NCBI GenBank assembly: GCA_015501585.1 | Contig: JADNRY010000109.1 | Span: forward strand, 1-64,000 | Direction: 5' to 3' | Origin: Rhodocollybia butyracea | Taxonomy: Eukaryota > Basidiomycota > Agaricomycetes > Agaricales > Omphalotaceae | DNA: 64,000 nucleotides | Shown here: positions 9,775-20,134 of the stretch, piece by piece | Layout of the letters: every line of letters begins with the position of its first letter | How positions within the stretch are numbered: position 1 is the stretch's first letter | Notes under the pieces: model-generated | The model's database searches: none | Seen by the model: only the letters and a program-made list of their open reading frames with translations | What the model was told of the DNA's origin: nothing | Program-made: the position numbers and the translations under genes

Positions 9775-12030
9775 ATGCTCAGTCTTGCATTCTTTGCTAC
9801 CATCTTCTCTGCCTCTACAGCTTACGCCGTAGATGTTTCTATAGCATTAACGGCACCGTCCAGTGCTGTTTCCATTTCTTCCTCACATATCTCCTTCTCT
9901 ATTGAACAGGTAAGTAGTTTCCTTCAAGTTGACACGATATAAAAGCACACTAACGATCCGAATAGGATCGGTGGACGGACTGGGTCGGCGCAACTTCGAG
10001 AAACGAGTTCTATTTCAATGTCCTCCAGAATCTGGCTGGACTTGCCGGAGAGCCTCCAAGGTTCCGAATCGGTGCTGACTCTGAAGATCGTACGAACTTC
10101 CAACCGGGACTAAAAGTACGTATCAACAGAGGCATCCTTGGTCATACTCGTCAAACCATTGATAATTACACTATGTAGGTTACTGAAACCGTCTTCGCCC
10201 CTCCGACTGCTGCTACTCCTTTCCCGGAAGCAGAGTCAGTGGTGGTCGGACAAGCCTTTTATCAGGCCGCCCAGAACCTCCCACCCGGTACATTTATAAT
10301 ATTGTTCGAAACCTGATGCTCATACGTCGTTTCTGGCAGGTACTCACGTCACCTGGGGCGTGAATTTGAAGGAGGAAAATCTCACCGCTGCATTTCTAGA
10401 GGCCCAAGCGATTGTGGAAGCCTTTGAAGCTTTCCCCGCTTCGCTTGACCTTACTTTGGATGCGGTAGAGATAGGCAATGAGGCCGACCTCTATGGTTGT
10501 TTTCTTCCTTCTACGCACATCTGTCTGTTGGCTGATCAGTCACTGCAGTGAACGGCGGGTTCAGACCATCTCCTTTTACCATCGCTGAATATGTACAGCA
10601 GTGAGTGGCTTTGGTACTTGTTTAGAGTTCAATTTCACTGTTTCTGCCTTTACACGTAGATGGGAGACTTTTGCGGCCAATGTATCTGCTGCGGCGAAAA
10701 TAACCCCGACTTCAGCCACTAGATTCTGGGGAGGGGCATTTGGAGGCTCTGACCATTCAGCGAGCGGATTCTCTCCTCAGGGACTATTCGCCAATGGTAT
10801 CTTAAACTCAACACAGGGAAAGGAAATCAGCACGTTTGTATTCTCGTTTGACACCGCACACTCCGAGTCACTCATTAACAAATCTAAACAGAATCTCCCA
10901 ACACCTTTACAGTGGTAGTGGGCTCAACTGTGGTCTCACAAGCACTTGCATTCAAAATCTGATGAGCAAGGCCTTCATTCGCGGAAATCTCTCTGCGTTT
11001 ATCCCTGATATTGCTTCGGTGAAAGCTCAAAATTTGGATTATGTTATGGGAGAAACGAACAGTTATTTCGACCATGCAAGTCCACTTCGTTGTTGAAGCT
11101 GTCCATAGGCGATCTGACCACTGGTTTTTCGAATTTTTAGGGTGGACCTAATATTTCCGATTCAGCTGGTATGTAGAGAAGCATACCAAGATGTCGATCC
11201 CCGGTGCTAAAATTTGATTTCTCAGGTGCCGCTGTATGGGCTGTGGACTATGTTTTCTTCGCGTATGGCTTATTCACCTTCTGGGGTTGAACGTAGCTGA
11301 CTCACTTTCGTCTTCTTAGCTCTCAACTCGGCATAAGTCGGTATGTAAAGAGAATAGCAATGAAAATGGCAGGATCTGACACGAAACAGGCTGTACTTCC
11401 ATGAAGGAATTGGATACAAATACAATTTCGTAGGTCATACATCTTGTTTTATCAACTTACCTAGACTGTTCTCGTCCATGCATACAGGTCCAACCCATCA
11501 CACTCAATATCAACGTTGACACTGCGGCGCCACAAGTTGCACCTCCCCATGTTCAACCTGCATACTATGCTGCGATCATAACCGCTGAAGCTATTGGAAA
11601 CTCGGGAACCACTTCTGTCATTGAGCTCACGCTGAACAGTAGCACTTTATCTGGCTACGCCCTCTACAACAGTGGAAAACTGTCCAAAGCCCTGTTCATC
11701 AACTCTCAAGGCTTCTTTACTACTACAACCACAAGCCGACCAAGTGTTCATCTCGATCTCGGTTTTACTTCCACCGCTGGTGCACCTACGAAGATTACTG
11801 TGAAAAGTTTGGATATTGCGTGAGTTTTCCCTCGTCCTCTGGTACTCCCTGTTAGTCTCTAATCCTGCCTTAGACACGCGGATGATAAGAGTGGATTGAC
11901 TTGGGGCGGTCAAACATATGAAACTTCCGATGGAAAAGTAAGCGGGAGTGTGTCGGTGGAACAAGGCACTGTACAAGGGGGAGTGGATATCCTTGCAACG
12001 CAAGTAGTATTGGTTACGTTTGAGTCGTAG
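9775..12030 (+). CDS. Secreted glycoside hydrolase family 79 (beta-glucuronidase/heparanase-like)
   Basis: GH79 enzymes cleave glucuronic acid-containing glycans; the fungal members are secreted. Thirteen inferred exons (9775-9909, 9966-10115, 10179-10287, 10340-10495, 10549-10600, 10660-10833, 10892-11075, 11141-11168, 11226-11262, 11320-11340, 11390-11429, 11488-11819, 11874-12030) total 1575 nt, 524 aa, in frame. There is a signal peptide (MLSLAFFATIFSASTAYA). The acid/base glutamate lies in EIGNEADLY and the nucleophile in YVMGETNSY. Family stretches RFRIGADSEDRTNF, GTHVTWGVNL and FHEGIGYKYNF are present. The C-terminal beta-sandwich ends with GVDILATQVVLVTFES. One exon is only 21 nt, and intron 7 is of the GC-AG type (GCAAGT). 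Exact substrate is not predictable from the sequence. Confidence 0.9.
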
Positions 12031-12830
12031 TATGTAACTAGTCGGGCAATAAAGTCACTGGTTCTAGCATGCCTTAGCAGTGCCAAAGGAAGTTATCATA
12101 TTTTTTCAATCAAGTTGTTTCGTTTCGGACATTTAGATTATGGGTAAGAATGCCAGAAGATATGACTACGAGTATTCACGACTCATCACGAGGAAGACGT
12201 ACTTATAAGAACCTTAGTTCCCCAACAAGTCAAGCTCGTACGAAGAGGCGCTTGGTGGCAGCTCCGGGAAGATCTTGGAGGAGACGTTGGTTTGGTCTAT
12301 TATGGTGACCATCTTCATGAAAAAAATACTTGTGCGAATCATCCACTCGTCGTTCAAAATATCCCGCTTTGACCCGCGGGAGCCTGGTCTGCTCGATAAG
12401 TATTACGATGCTATCCCCGACCTCTTCTTTACCCTGCAGTGGGTACTTTGAAAATGAGTACACTCGAAATTTGACCATAAAGGCTCGAAGGACCTATATG
12501 ATAGCTGGGATCGATTGCGACTGCCTAGGGTCTCTTGCGGCTTGCGAGTTATCAAGAACTTGCACTGGACACATAAGCTTATACTCGATTATACTCGCTT
12601 CTGTTTCATTTATCGATACGTCCTATGACGGTAGAAATAGCTCAATTTATTTGGATCCATAAATGTGTAAGTAGCGTACAAATTCCAGGTAATGCAAGTA
12701 AGTATGTACTAGTTAAGAAATGAGTGTGGTACAACAAGGTAAAGATAGTATTAGTAGAGGTTGATAGCTGTACAGTGATAGGAGTAAAGACCGTAGTAAG
12801 GAAGGTTAGTAACGGGAAAGTCTGTCCGAT
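12031..12830. other. Intergenic between convergent GH79 and membrane-protein genes
   Basis: Holds the 3' regions of two convergent genes. AT-rich near 12660-12800. The short open frames (12230-12478, 12330-12662) overlap each other on opposite strands and have no motif. Nothing recognised. Confidence 0.6.
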
Positions 12831-14887
12831 TTATACGGTTTCACGAGTAGGGATATGAAGTCCATATCCCTGTAGATGTTCGACATCTTCAGGCTCAAAC
12901 TCGAGTTGCTCAATCTCAAGCTGTGTATGTGTTGTCACTGTTACCTGCAAATTTAATGGGTTGGAAATTGAGATTTACGTGCTCGCAAATGGTATCAGCG
13001 CACCTGAAGGTTATCCGTTGGCACACCCTTCCCAGACTCATCCCTAAACAAATTCACCAACGACCCAAGTATACTAGCTGAGGGAGGTCTCTCAGCCAAC
13101 TCGGGATTCGCGCTGATGTGAACTTTGGCTTGGGGGAATTTCGGAATGAAGACAGGTCTTGCGAAAGGATTGTAAAATGGATTTAAGGATGAACTCGGGG
13201 ACGGACGGCTTTGATATGACGGAGACCCATTTAGCCCACGAGACCGATGTGGAAAATGCGGCAGGTGAGGCATCTGCGGCAAATGGGAAAGGTGGAAATG
13301 AACTCCCCCAAGACCGGTGATAGCGGGCCTACTTGTTTGTGGGAGTTGTACATTGGCAACATTGGGTGTGCCAGAGCTCGGGGCCGCGAAAGAATGCTTA
13401 CTGGCGAGCATGTTTAGGTCTCTTGAGATCAAACTGTCATTTACGCTTATGGTTGAAACTTGCGCGCGACTTCGAGGACGTCTCTTGGAGCCTGTGGTCC
13501 AGTATAAAGCATAGGAGTTTAGTGTCACCTATAAGTGATGCGAATCGGTAAACTATGCTCAACAGGACAGATAGATAAGGAAAACGAACATCGACACCAC
13601 AACTTCCTAAACAGATCCAACCCAATTCATGACCGTCTAGACTGAAGAGGACAGCGATGTTGATTAAAGAGGTGGTAAGAGCGACGACTGAGGCTCTTGA
13701 ATCAAGTCAGTATAATAATGTCACCTCGAGTGTACTCAACTCACATTAGTGCCTTCCTCCCCACTCTCTTCACCTTTTCGTTAAGATGCCCGTTTCTCAA
13801 AATCGGCCACAGGAACAGGGAGGTGAGGAAAACATTGATATAGCTATTCATATATCGTTAGCTTGAGTCAAAATCGATGAAAAGCCAGTGAAATCCCACA
13901 TACAGATCATAACTCAACAGAGGAATCGAAGAAAAACCTTTCAATCCAATCAAGCACGCGTCATCCCCGGACCTGAGAAGAGATATCCGACCTAAGAAGA
14001 GTGAATATCGTCTCTTTGTCCGTTATCAGAACGAGAGGATAGAGATGTGAGCTCACCCGCGATCATAAGGGCGATAACGACCGTGTAAAGACTGACTGTG
14101 ATGAAACAGATGACATCTACTGGAGACTTGAATCTGCTCCGGCCCTCGACTGGTGCCCACACTATATGAACCCGTTCAACTGGTTATCCAAATCACCTGT
14201 TAGTTCAAGTTGCATGCGTAGGAAGCGAACGTACTGAGGTAAAAGTATACTAGAATCTTGGAAGTCGCATAGAACGAGACGCAATGGATTATCGCCGCTG
14301 AACACACAGCGGAACTGAATTCTAATCCGATTCCGAATATAAGGATCCCACCTAAGTGAAAACATTTAGGATTATCGGGCGATCCGAGTAAAAACGGGGC
14401 TGACGCACTTGAGAATACGAACAGCCACGAATCAAGCAGTACAAGCAGGAGGCAAAGCCTGGGCCAGGGTGTATAGACTATATTTGAGAAGCTGGAAAAT
14501 CTCTCCCCAGCCAGTCGTCGAGAGATACAATGAGTCAAGACGGTCATCCCTACGGAGAGAGGACTATGGTTAGTACGAGTATAATGATAAATGGGTAAAT
14601 CTATCATAGGGAAAAGGAAAAGGTAACAGTATGTACCTAGGAATTGAATCAGGAAGCTGATGAGCTGCATGCTCGCAGATGAAAAACCTGGGGACTGCGT
14701 CATGACTAGAACGACTGTAAAGGGGGGAAGGGAGTTAAGGACTGCATCTATACTGACCAGTGGGTATATACCTTTCAAAACGAAACCTCATATACCCTTA
14801 ATGGGCTGTCAAATTAATTGCTGATCCTGTCAAGTTTGAAGTGAAGACATAGGTACCAGTGATAGCCAGCAACACGTAGATATTCAT
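12831..14887 (-). CDS. Polytopic membrane protein with 7-8 membrane segments, basidiomycete family of unknown function
   Basis: Ten inferred exons (14887-14857, 14714-14637, 14549-14409, 14351-14235, 14161-14057, 13991-13904, 13843-13745, 13695-13590, 13528-13004, 12944-12831) total 1404 nt, 467 aa, in frame. Hydrophobic segments follow one another: MQLISFLIQFLGMTVL, LCLLLVLLDSWLFVF, AAIIHCVSFYATSKILVYF, DVICFITVSLYTVVIALMIA, YINVFLTSLFLWPIL, SVVALTTSLINIAVLF and TLNSYALYW. Loops carry WAPVEGRSRFKSPVDV and LGWICLGSCGVD. The cytoplasmic tail of about 200 aa is rich in S, P and H. I recall similar receptor-like proteins from mushroom genomes but know of no assigned function. The 57-nt intron 14352-14408 has no stop in frame, so its retention would still be translatable. 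The first exon is the least certain. Confidence 0.65.
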
Positions 14888-16164
14888 GCGCCGAGGTTGA
14901 CGGCTCGGAAGCTAAGTAAGTTGAGCTCGCAGTTGAAGGAAGTGTACCCATCCGACCTATGGTTACTGTCACAGTCGTCGCCAATCGTAGCGGCGACTGG
15001 ATACTTTTGCCTCGTTAAAGCTGAAAGTGATAAAGTTTTAGATACATAACTTGCTCGAGAGTCTAGGCTATGGCGATCATATCGCAATACTCTGGCACTC
15101 CCCTGGCCAATAATTTCTCACTCGAACCTCGGATGCAGTCAGTCTGATGAATTGGTCGGTAGGGCTCAAGCGTAGCCGGTTTGAAGGAGACGCAGAGCTT
15201 GTAGACCGAAACTCCGTAACAAAGCTGCTTTCCACCGAGAAATTTGAAGTAAAAGAGAAAAACGGTCGAAGCGCACAAAAAGTGCATCATGAGGAATGAT
15301 TTGAACGCCGCCGTCTGATAGTCTTTCCTGTTAGTCCATTCAAGATGGCCCTTCAGGCTCACCTCTTTGCTTTTATTCACATCCACGTCTTGATTCTTGA
15401 AGCTTGAAGACCTTAATTACCTTGAATGCAATACGGTAAATCAGTCGGAAAGCGTCGGAATCGCGGATGCACTTCCTCACCGAATGCTACGATGCATGAA
15501 TATCACCTCGAAATGCAAAAATAATCCTTGTATATCGTGAGTACAACATTGTTGCATATGTATACAAAGAGTGAAATTGTTACCAAATTGTTACCACCGA
15601 TTCAAATGCGCTTTCGAGATTTCCAAATCTTGTGAAGAATTTGACACGAAGTTTTCTATTTGGCGGGAGCGATACAACGTTTAAACTCCCATAGATGGCT
15701 GCTCGACGAATGATTAACAGTGTGGCGTGAATTAGCACACCTTGGGAAGTACGGTATGTGGACGATGGATGAGCCTCTCGCACATCGGTTTGGAAGAACA
15801 GGTACCATACATTTATTTTTCTGACCCAGAATCAATGAACATAGGTATATCACGGTGAAACTTAAGAACTCATACTTGTAAAAACATCCAACAGACCTTC
15901 GGTAAGTATAGTAGTTGATCGCTATTGTGAAAATTCGCGTGTTATAATGGCCAGCGCGTTTCTGCACTCGTCTGTGACATGAGCGACAGCCTCCACTTTG
16001 AGCATAGAAGATGCGGCGTGATTCCGAAGGAAAACGAACAGGTCCTCCTTGATTAGTAAATTGTAGTGAAAGATATCAAACACACATCAGTATACACGTC
16101 TATCTCCGATCTCGTCCATCTACTGTTTCTGTGTCGAAAACTAGGCAACACCAACAGAAGGCTT
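14888..16164. other. Intergenic, no gene supported
   Basis: Between the start of the membrane-protein gene and the stop of eIF3j, both on the minus strand. A 107-codon minus frame (15063-15386) has one hydrophobic stretch (FLMMHFLCASTVFLFYF) but no recognisable family or convincing exon partners, and is not called. Confidence 0.5.
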
Positions 16165-17134
16165 CTACATGAAATCATCCGGTTCATTACCAAAATCATC
16201 CAACGCCTCATCGTACATGCCCGTATCCACCCTGATGAAGCGTAAATGTCAGATCGAGTAAAACAAACGCGTTGGTGGAGAAGAGCTTACTTGTTTGATA
16301 TTTTAGCACTCCCTAAAGTCGGCTTCGCAGCCTTTTTCTTCTTCCCACTAGCCTTATCCTTCGCCTCCTTCTGCTTCTCATTTGCCAGTGTCGTCAGTCC
16401 ACTAGCAGCCTTCCTCACCTCGACATCTTTGAGAGGGTTGGCTAGTTCCCTAACATGATGCTCTACAAAGGTAGGGTATAGAGGTTTATTCTGGTGCCGT
16501 TGAATGACGAATTCGATTATCATTGATGAGAGTTTTACGAAATCCTCCTTTGTTCGCGGCTGGAAAGAGAGTAAGGAGTCAAGTTCTTTGGATGATGTTC
16601 CTGTAAAGTAAAAGTCAGAGTTGAAAGAAGAAGAAAAGTGGAGATAGTACAGACCTCCCAGCGCTGCGCTTCCGAACAAATCCGCCGCATTGTTAAGATC
16701 GGCATTTAATTCCTTCTCTTTCGTTCTCCTTGCCTTTTCTCGGGGATCCAAAACCGCGTCAGAATCGTAAGGATCGTCTTCATCTTTCTTTTGGGCTTTG
16801 ATTGCTTCCTTTTCCGCTAATTTTGCCTTTAATGTTCCTTTCTTCTTTGGAGGAGCGGCGGTTACTGCTGGCGTTGGTTTCGCCTCGTCTTCTTCAGATG
16901 AATCTTCCCAGTCACTCTAGATCATGCGTTGGCTATATTTTGACCGAAATATCGTGGAACATACAGCAGGAGCGTCATCGTCTTCATCTTCGCCTTCCCA
17001 TTTTCCCTTTGTTTTCGGCAGTGGGGCGACTTTCGGCGGTGGACTAGCTGGCTTGTCTTCGTCGGATGACTCTGCAATAACATTTAATATGGATCAAGAT
17101 TCAAGAATTCATTGTACATACCCCAGTCAGACAT
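16165..17134 (-). CDS. HCR1: Eukaryotic translation initiation factor 3 subunit J (eIF3j / Hcr1)
   Basis: eIF3j binds the 40S decoding centre and promotes mRNA recruitment and ribosome recycling in the cytosol. Five inferred exons (17134-17122, 17071-16965, 16916-16655, 16600-16291, 16231-16165) give 759 nt, 252 aa, in frame. The N-terminus is acidic with a tryptophan motif (SDWEDSSEED). Then come PPKKKGTLKAKLAEKEA, LDPREKARRTKEKELNADL, the conserved helical core KEDFVKLSSMIIEFV and YPTFVEHHVRELA, and a lysine-rich segment. The end is MYDEALDDFGNEPDDFM. Length and order are normal for the family. Its start lies 115 bp from the divergent CAP2 start. Confidence 0.93.
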
Positions 17135-17249
17135 GTTAGTTTTTATCAGAAAAGATCTGAGTGGATAAAGATGAAAAGACGTGTATCCAATAAGCGCCCA
17201 ATAAGCGCCCAATAAGCGCCCAGTCTTCACAACTTTACAACCTTCCAAC
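17135..17249. promoter_or_regulatory. Bidirectional promoter eIF3j / CAP2 with three tandem CCAATAAGCGC units
   Basis: Only 115 bp separate the two start codons. The 11-mer CCAATAAGCGC is repeated exactly three times head to tail at 17187-17197, 17198-17208 and 17209-17219, each opening with a CCAAT box. CCAAT is the site of the Hap/NF-Y complex, so this is a plausible shared activation element for two constitutive genes. The regulatory role is inferred from position and motif only. Confidence 0.6.
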
Positions 17250-18344
17250 ATGGCTGATCTCGTAGACTCGATGCTAGACCTCATGCGGCGGCTTCCACCG
17301 ACGCGAACCGAAGAAAATGTTGCCTCCCTGATTGGAATCTGTCCCGACTACGCTGACGATCTTCTCGGAAGTGTTGACCAGCCTTTGCAGCTCAAAACAG
17401 ATCATGCGACAGGAAGAGATTATTTAGCCTGCGATTATAATCGCGACGGCGAAAGCTACAGGTCTGTTTAACCCTACGTTCACGATACTCCAGCTTGACA
17501 CCACGAACAGATCGCCCTGGTCAAACGAATACGATCCGCCTCTGGAAGATGGGACTATTCCAACTCCAAAGCTGAGAAAACTTGAGGTAGCGGCGAACGA
17601 TGCCTTTGACACATATCGTGAAATGTAAGGAGCTTGATCAACACTCAGCATACGTGCTCAATATTACGCGTAGGTACTATGAAGGTGGTGTCTCATCCGT
17701 CTACCTCTGGGATCTGGACGACGGAGGATTCGCTGGTGTAGTTTTGTTGAAGAAAAGTAAGTACTGGTGCGGTGGTTTCCATCGGTGTTCATGTCCGTAC
17801 AGCAATGACTCCTTCCTCACCAACCGAGCCATCGGGGTCCTGGGACTCCATTCATGTATTCGAGACGGCTGAACGCGGCCGTCAAGCGCACTACAAGCTT
17901 ACATCCACTGTCATGCTCCAGCTTACGATGAAAAAGGGTTCTGAAGACAAAGTAGAAGGTACAGAAGACTGGAAGCGCGACGGTGAAGTCACTCTTGGGG
18001 GTAGTATGACGCGTCAGGTGAGGCTTCGCATCCTTGAATGGAGATCAGATACTAATGCTTGAGTTTCTGTACAGACGGAGCAGGACTGGCCACTTCACGA
18101 CTCTTCTTCTCATATAACCAACACAGGGAAAATGATCGAAGAGATGGAAATTAAAATGCGAAACTTGCTGCAAGAGGTATGTCTTGTCTTCTTCTCCTCG
18201 ACTCTGATAGATTTTGGCTGTTTCCAGGTGTATTTTGGAAAGACCCGAGATATTATATATGATCTCCGCAGCTTGGATGATCTCGAAAAGACACGAAGGC
18301 AACGAGAACTTCAGAAAGAGCTTGTGGGCTTCATTAAACGGTAA
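17250..18344 (+). CDS. CAP2: F-actin-capping protein subunit beta
   Basis: The beta subunit of the capping protein heterodimer, which blocks barbed ends of actin filaments in cortical patches. Inferred exons run from ATG 17250: [20 protein letters not shown], then [156 protein letters not shown], ending in [12 protein letters not shown]. This covers the whole family from the N-terminal helices to the C-terminal actin-binding tentacle. An acidic, lysine-rich insert ([20 protein letters not shown]) is mildly expanded. The gene looks intact. Confidence 0.93.
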
Positions 18345-18941
18345 CAACTGAGAAGAATCAAACAACATAGTAATGGTGGCTGTATAAACTTTCGCAAGGA
18401 CACTTGTAGACCTCCTTAATTTGACATAGTACTTCCATGTTTGGTGAACTCTATCCCAATTTCCGACGCCTTGGATTAGTCGTCAACGCCCTCAACCTAA
18501 AAGGCGATAGTCCACTGACCAATTCACAAACGGAATGATCAGAGCTAGTTCTACTGCGCGGGCAATTGCTGCCAGAACAGAGTTTTCATTACGGAGGATA
18601 TAAAAGTCGAGTGGAAGCAGCGAGAAATTAGCGAATAGCGAAGAAGAGCTCTAATTCAAGGCTCCATCGTCGATACAGCAGTAAGAACGGCAGTGCTTTC
18701 AGTGGCTGCTTGGCGTGAGAATAGGATAGAAGACACGACCATTAGACTGCGATTGGAGCGAGTACACAGAGAATGTGTTCAGTGCTCAGCACATTAAGTG
18801 TTCGGTGTGGGACCGATTACAGAGGCGTTCAGCAGTTACGATTTCACGCTTGACTCGTGGGATGGGCAAGAAAATATATATGTATCTGGAAGTGAAGTGA
18901 GGCGGAGGTCATAGCCAAAACGAGAAAAAAGCACGTACAAA
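18345..18941. other. Intergenic between convergent CAP2 and Sds3-like genes
   Basis: Contains the 3' ends of two convergent genes. No open frame of note, no RNA gene recognised. Confidence 0.6.
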
Positions 18942-20002
18942 ACTATTTGGCACTACCAACAACAGCAGCCCTCCGTCGCTTGTTTCCACGTCTAATCTCC
19001 CCTAAATCAGATTCAATCTCGTTCTCTCTCGCCGAGCCAAGCATTGCTAAACTCTTGCCTAGGCCTCCAATAGCTTGACTTTGATGTGTGCCACTACCTT
19101 TGGGTCTGCGTCGACCGCCTGCCGTGCTGGCACTTGTACCAGCATTACCAGCCGTGCCCCCGCCCCCAGTGGGTATAGTAGTGGACGTTAGTGAAAGTGG
19201 AAATGGCGACGGAATTTCGTCAACAGAGAGCGAATAGGATTTAGGAAAGGTCCTGTTGTAATAGGGAGACTGCTTATTGCTCCTGGAGTTGCATTTGGAA
19301 AAGCTGACGATCCTGGAGCCCCTGGCGTAGGCGGAGGCGATGTACCAATTTTGTTGCGCAATTTCCGAGTTATATGAGGTCTTGATTGAGAGTCCATTGT
19401 GGCATCTGGGATCTAATGAGCATTTTAGCGAATGAAGACACGGTAAACTGACCAGCAGAGGTTCCCTCGCCCTCTTTATCTTCCCTTGCTCTTCGCCGGC
19501 GTTCTTCTATACCTTCCATTAGCCGTTCACGAACGCGATCCCGGCCTTTCTTCCATTCGTCTTCGACCCTGCTCCGCTCCTCTTCGTAAGCTGTCTGTGC
19601 ACGTTCCAGACCATAAGCTTCTTCCATTTCATACTGATACAATAGAGCTGACCGCTCAATGGTAGTGGGAAGAAGACGGATGTTGTATGATGGCACAGCG
19701 TCTGGTTTTGTTGATAAGCCGGCTGTTATGCCTATGAGCGCGTTGATGTTTTCTGCGTAGTGTCGGCTACTGCACAGAGGATAAGTCGACGAAAAGTAGT
19801 ATGAACCGTGATACTTGCTCGTCTCTCCTATCACTAATTTCTTTGCCTACTTTTCCAGAGATGTCTTTTCGTCTCTTCTCCTTTTTGCCGTCATCGAAAG
19901 GTCCTGGGTAACAGTTTAGATCCTACGCTAGAATAGATGGTATGGCATACCATGAGCCTTGGAGGGTCCAGCGTACGATGTTGACTGGTATGCAAAATTC
20001 AT
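18942..20002 (-). CDS. Sds3-like subunit of an Rpd3-type histone deacetylase complex
   Basis: Sds3/BRMS1-family proteins are coiled-coil scaffolds of the Sin3-Rpd3 corepressor in the nucleus. Exon 1 (20002-19951) encodes MNFAYQSTSYAGPSKAH. Exon 2 encodes GPFDDGKKEKRRKDISGKVG and KEISDRRD. The next exon carries HYAENINALIGITAGL, IERSALLYQYEMEEAYGLER and a long charged helix ending RERLMEGIEERRRRARE. The C-terminal part is P-, S- and T-rich, with RPHITRKLRNK and GGRRRPKGSG, and ends in NKRRRAAVVGSAK. The exon 2 donor only works in phase as GC (GCAAGT), a GC-AG intron. A second small intron inside the P/S/T region (about 56 nt) is needed to keep the frame. The family call rests on the coiled-coil pattern, so it is somewhat less certain than its neighbours. 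Confidence 0.75.
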
Positions 20003-20134
20003 GTTCTTGGTTAATGAGAAAATGAACTAAGCGCTGATCGAAGTGATCACCCGGTCCGTGCATCCGGACCAATACAATTATGAATTAATGAAGCAAGTAG
20101 TATAGTGTACGAATAATATGCAGAAAGGACTGGG

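Noticed and set aside
15063..15386. 107-codon minus frame with one hydrophobic stretch as an extra exon of the membrane-protein gene
   Set aside because: It could not be joined in phase, and the membrane-protein model is complete and in frame from 14887 without it.
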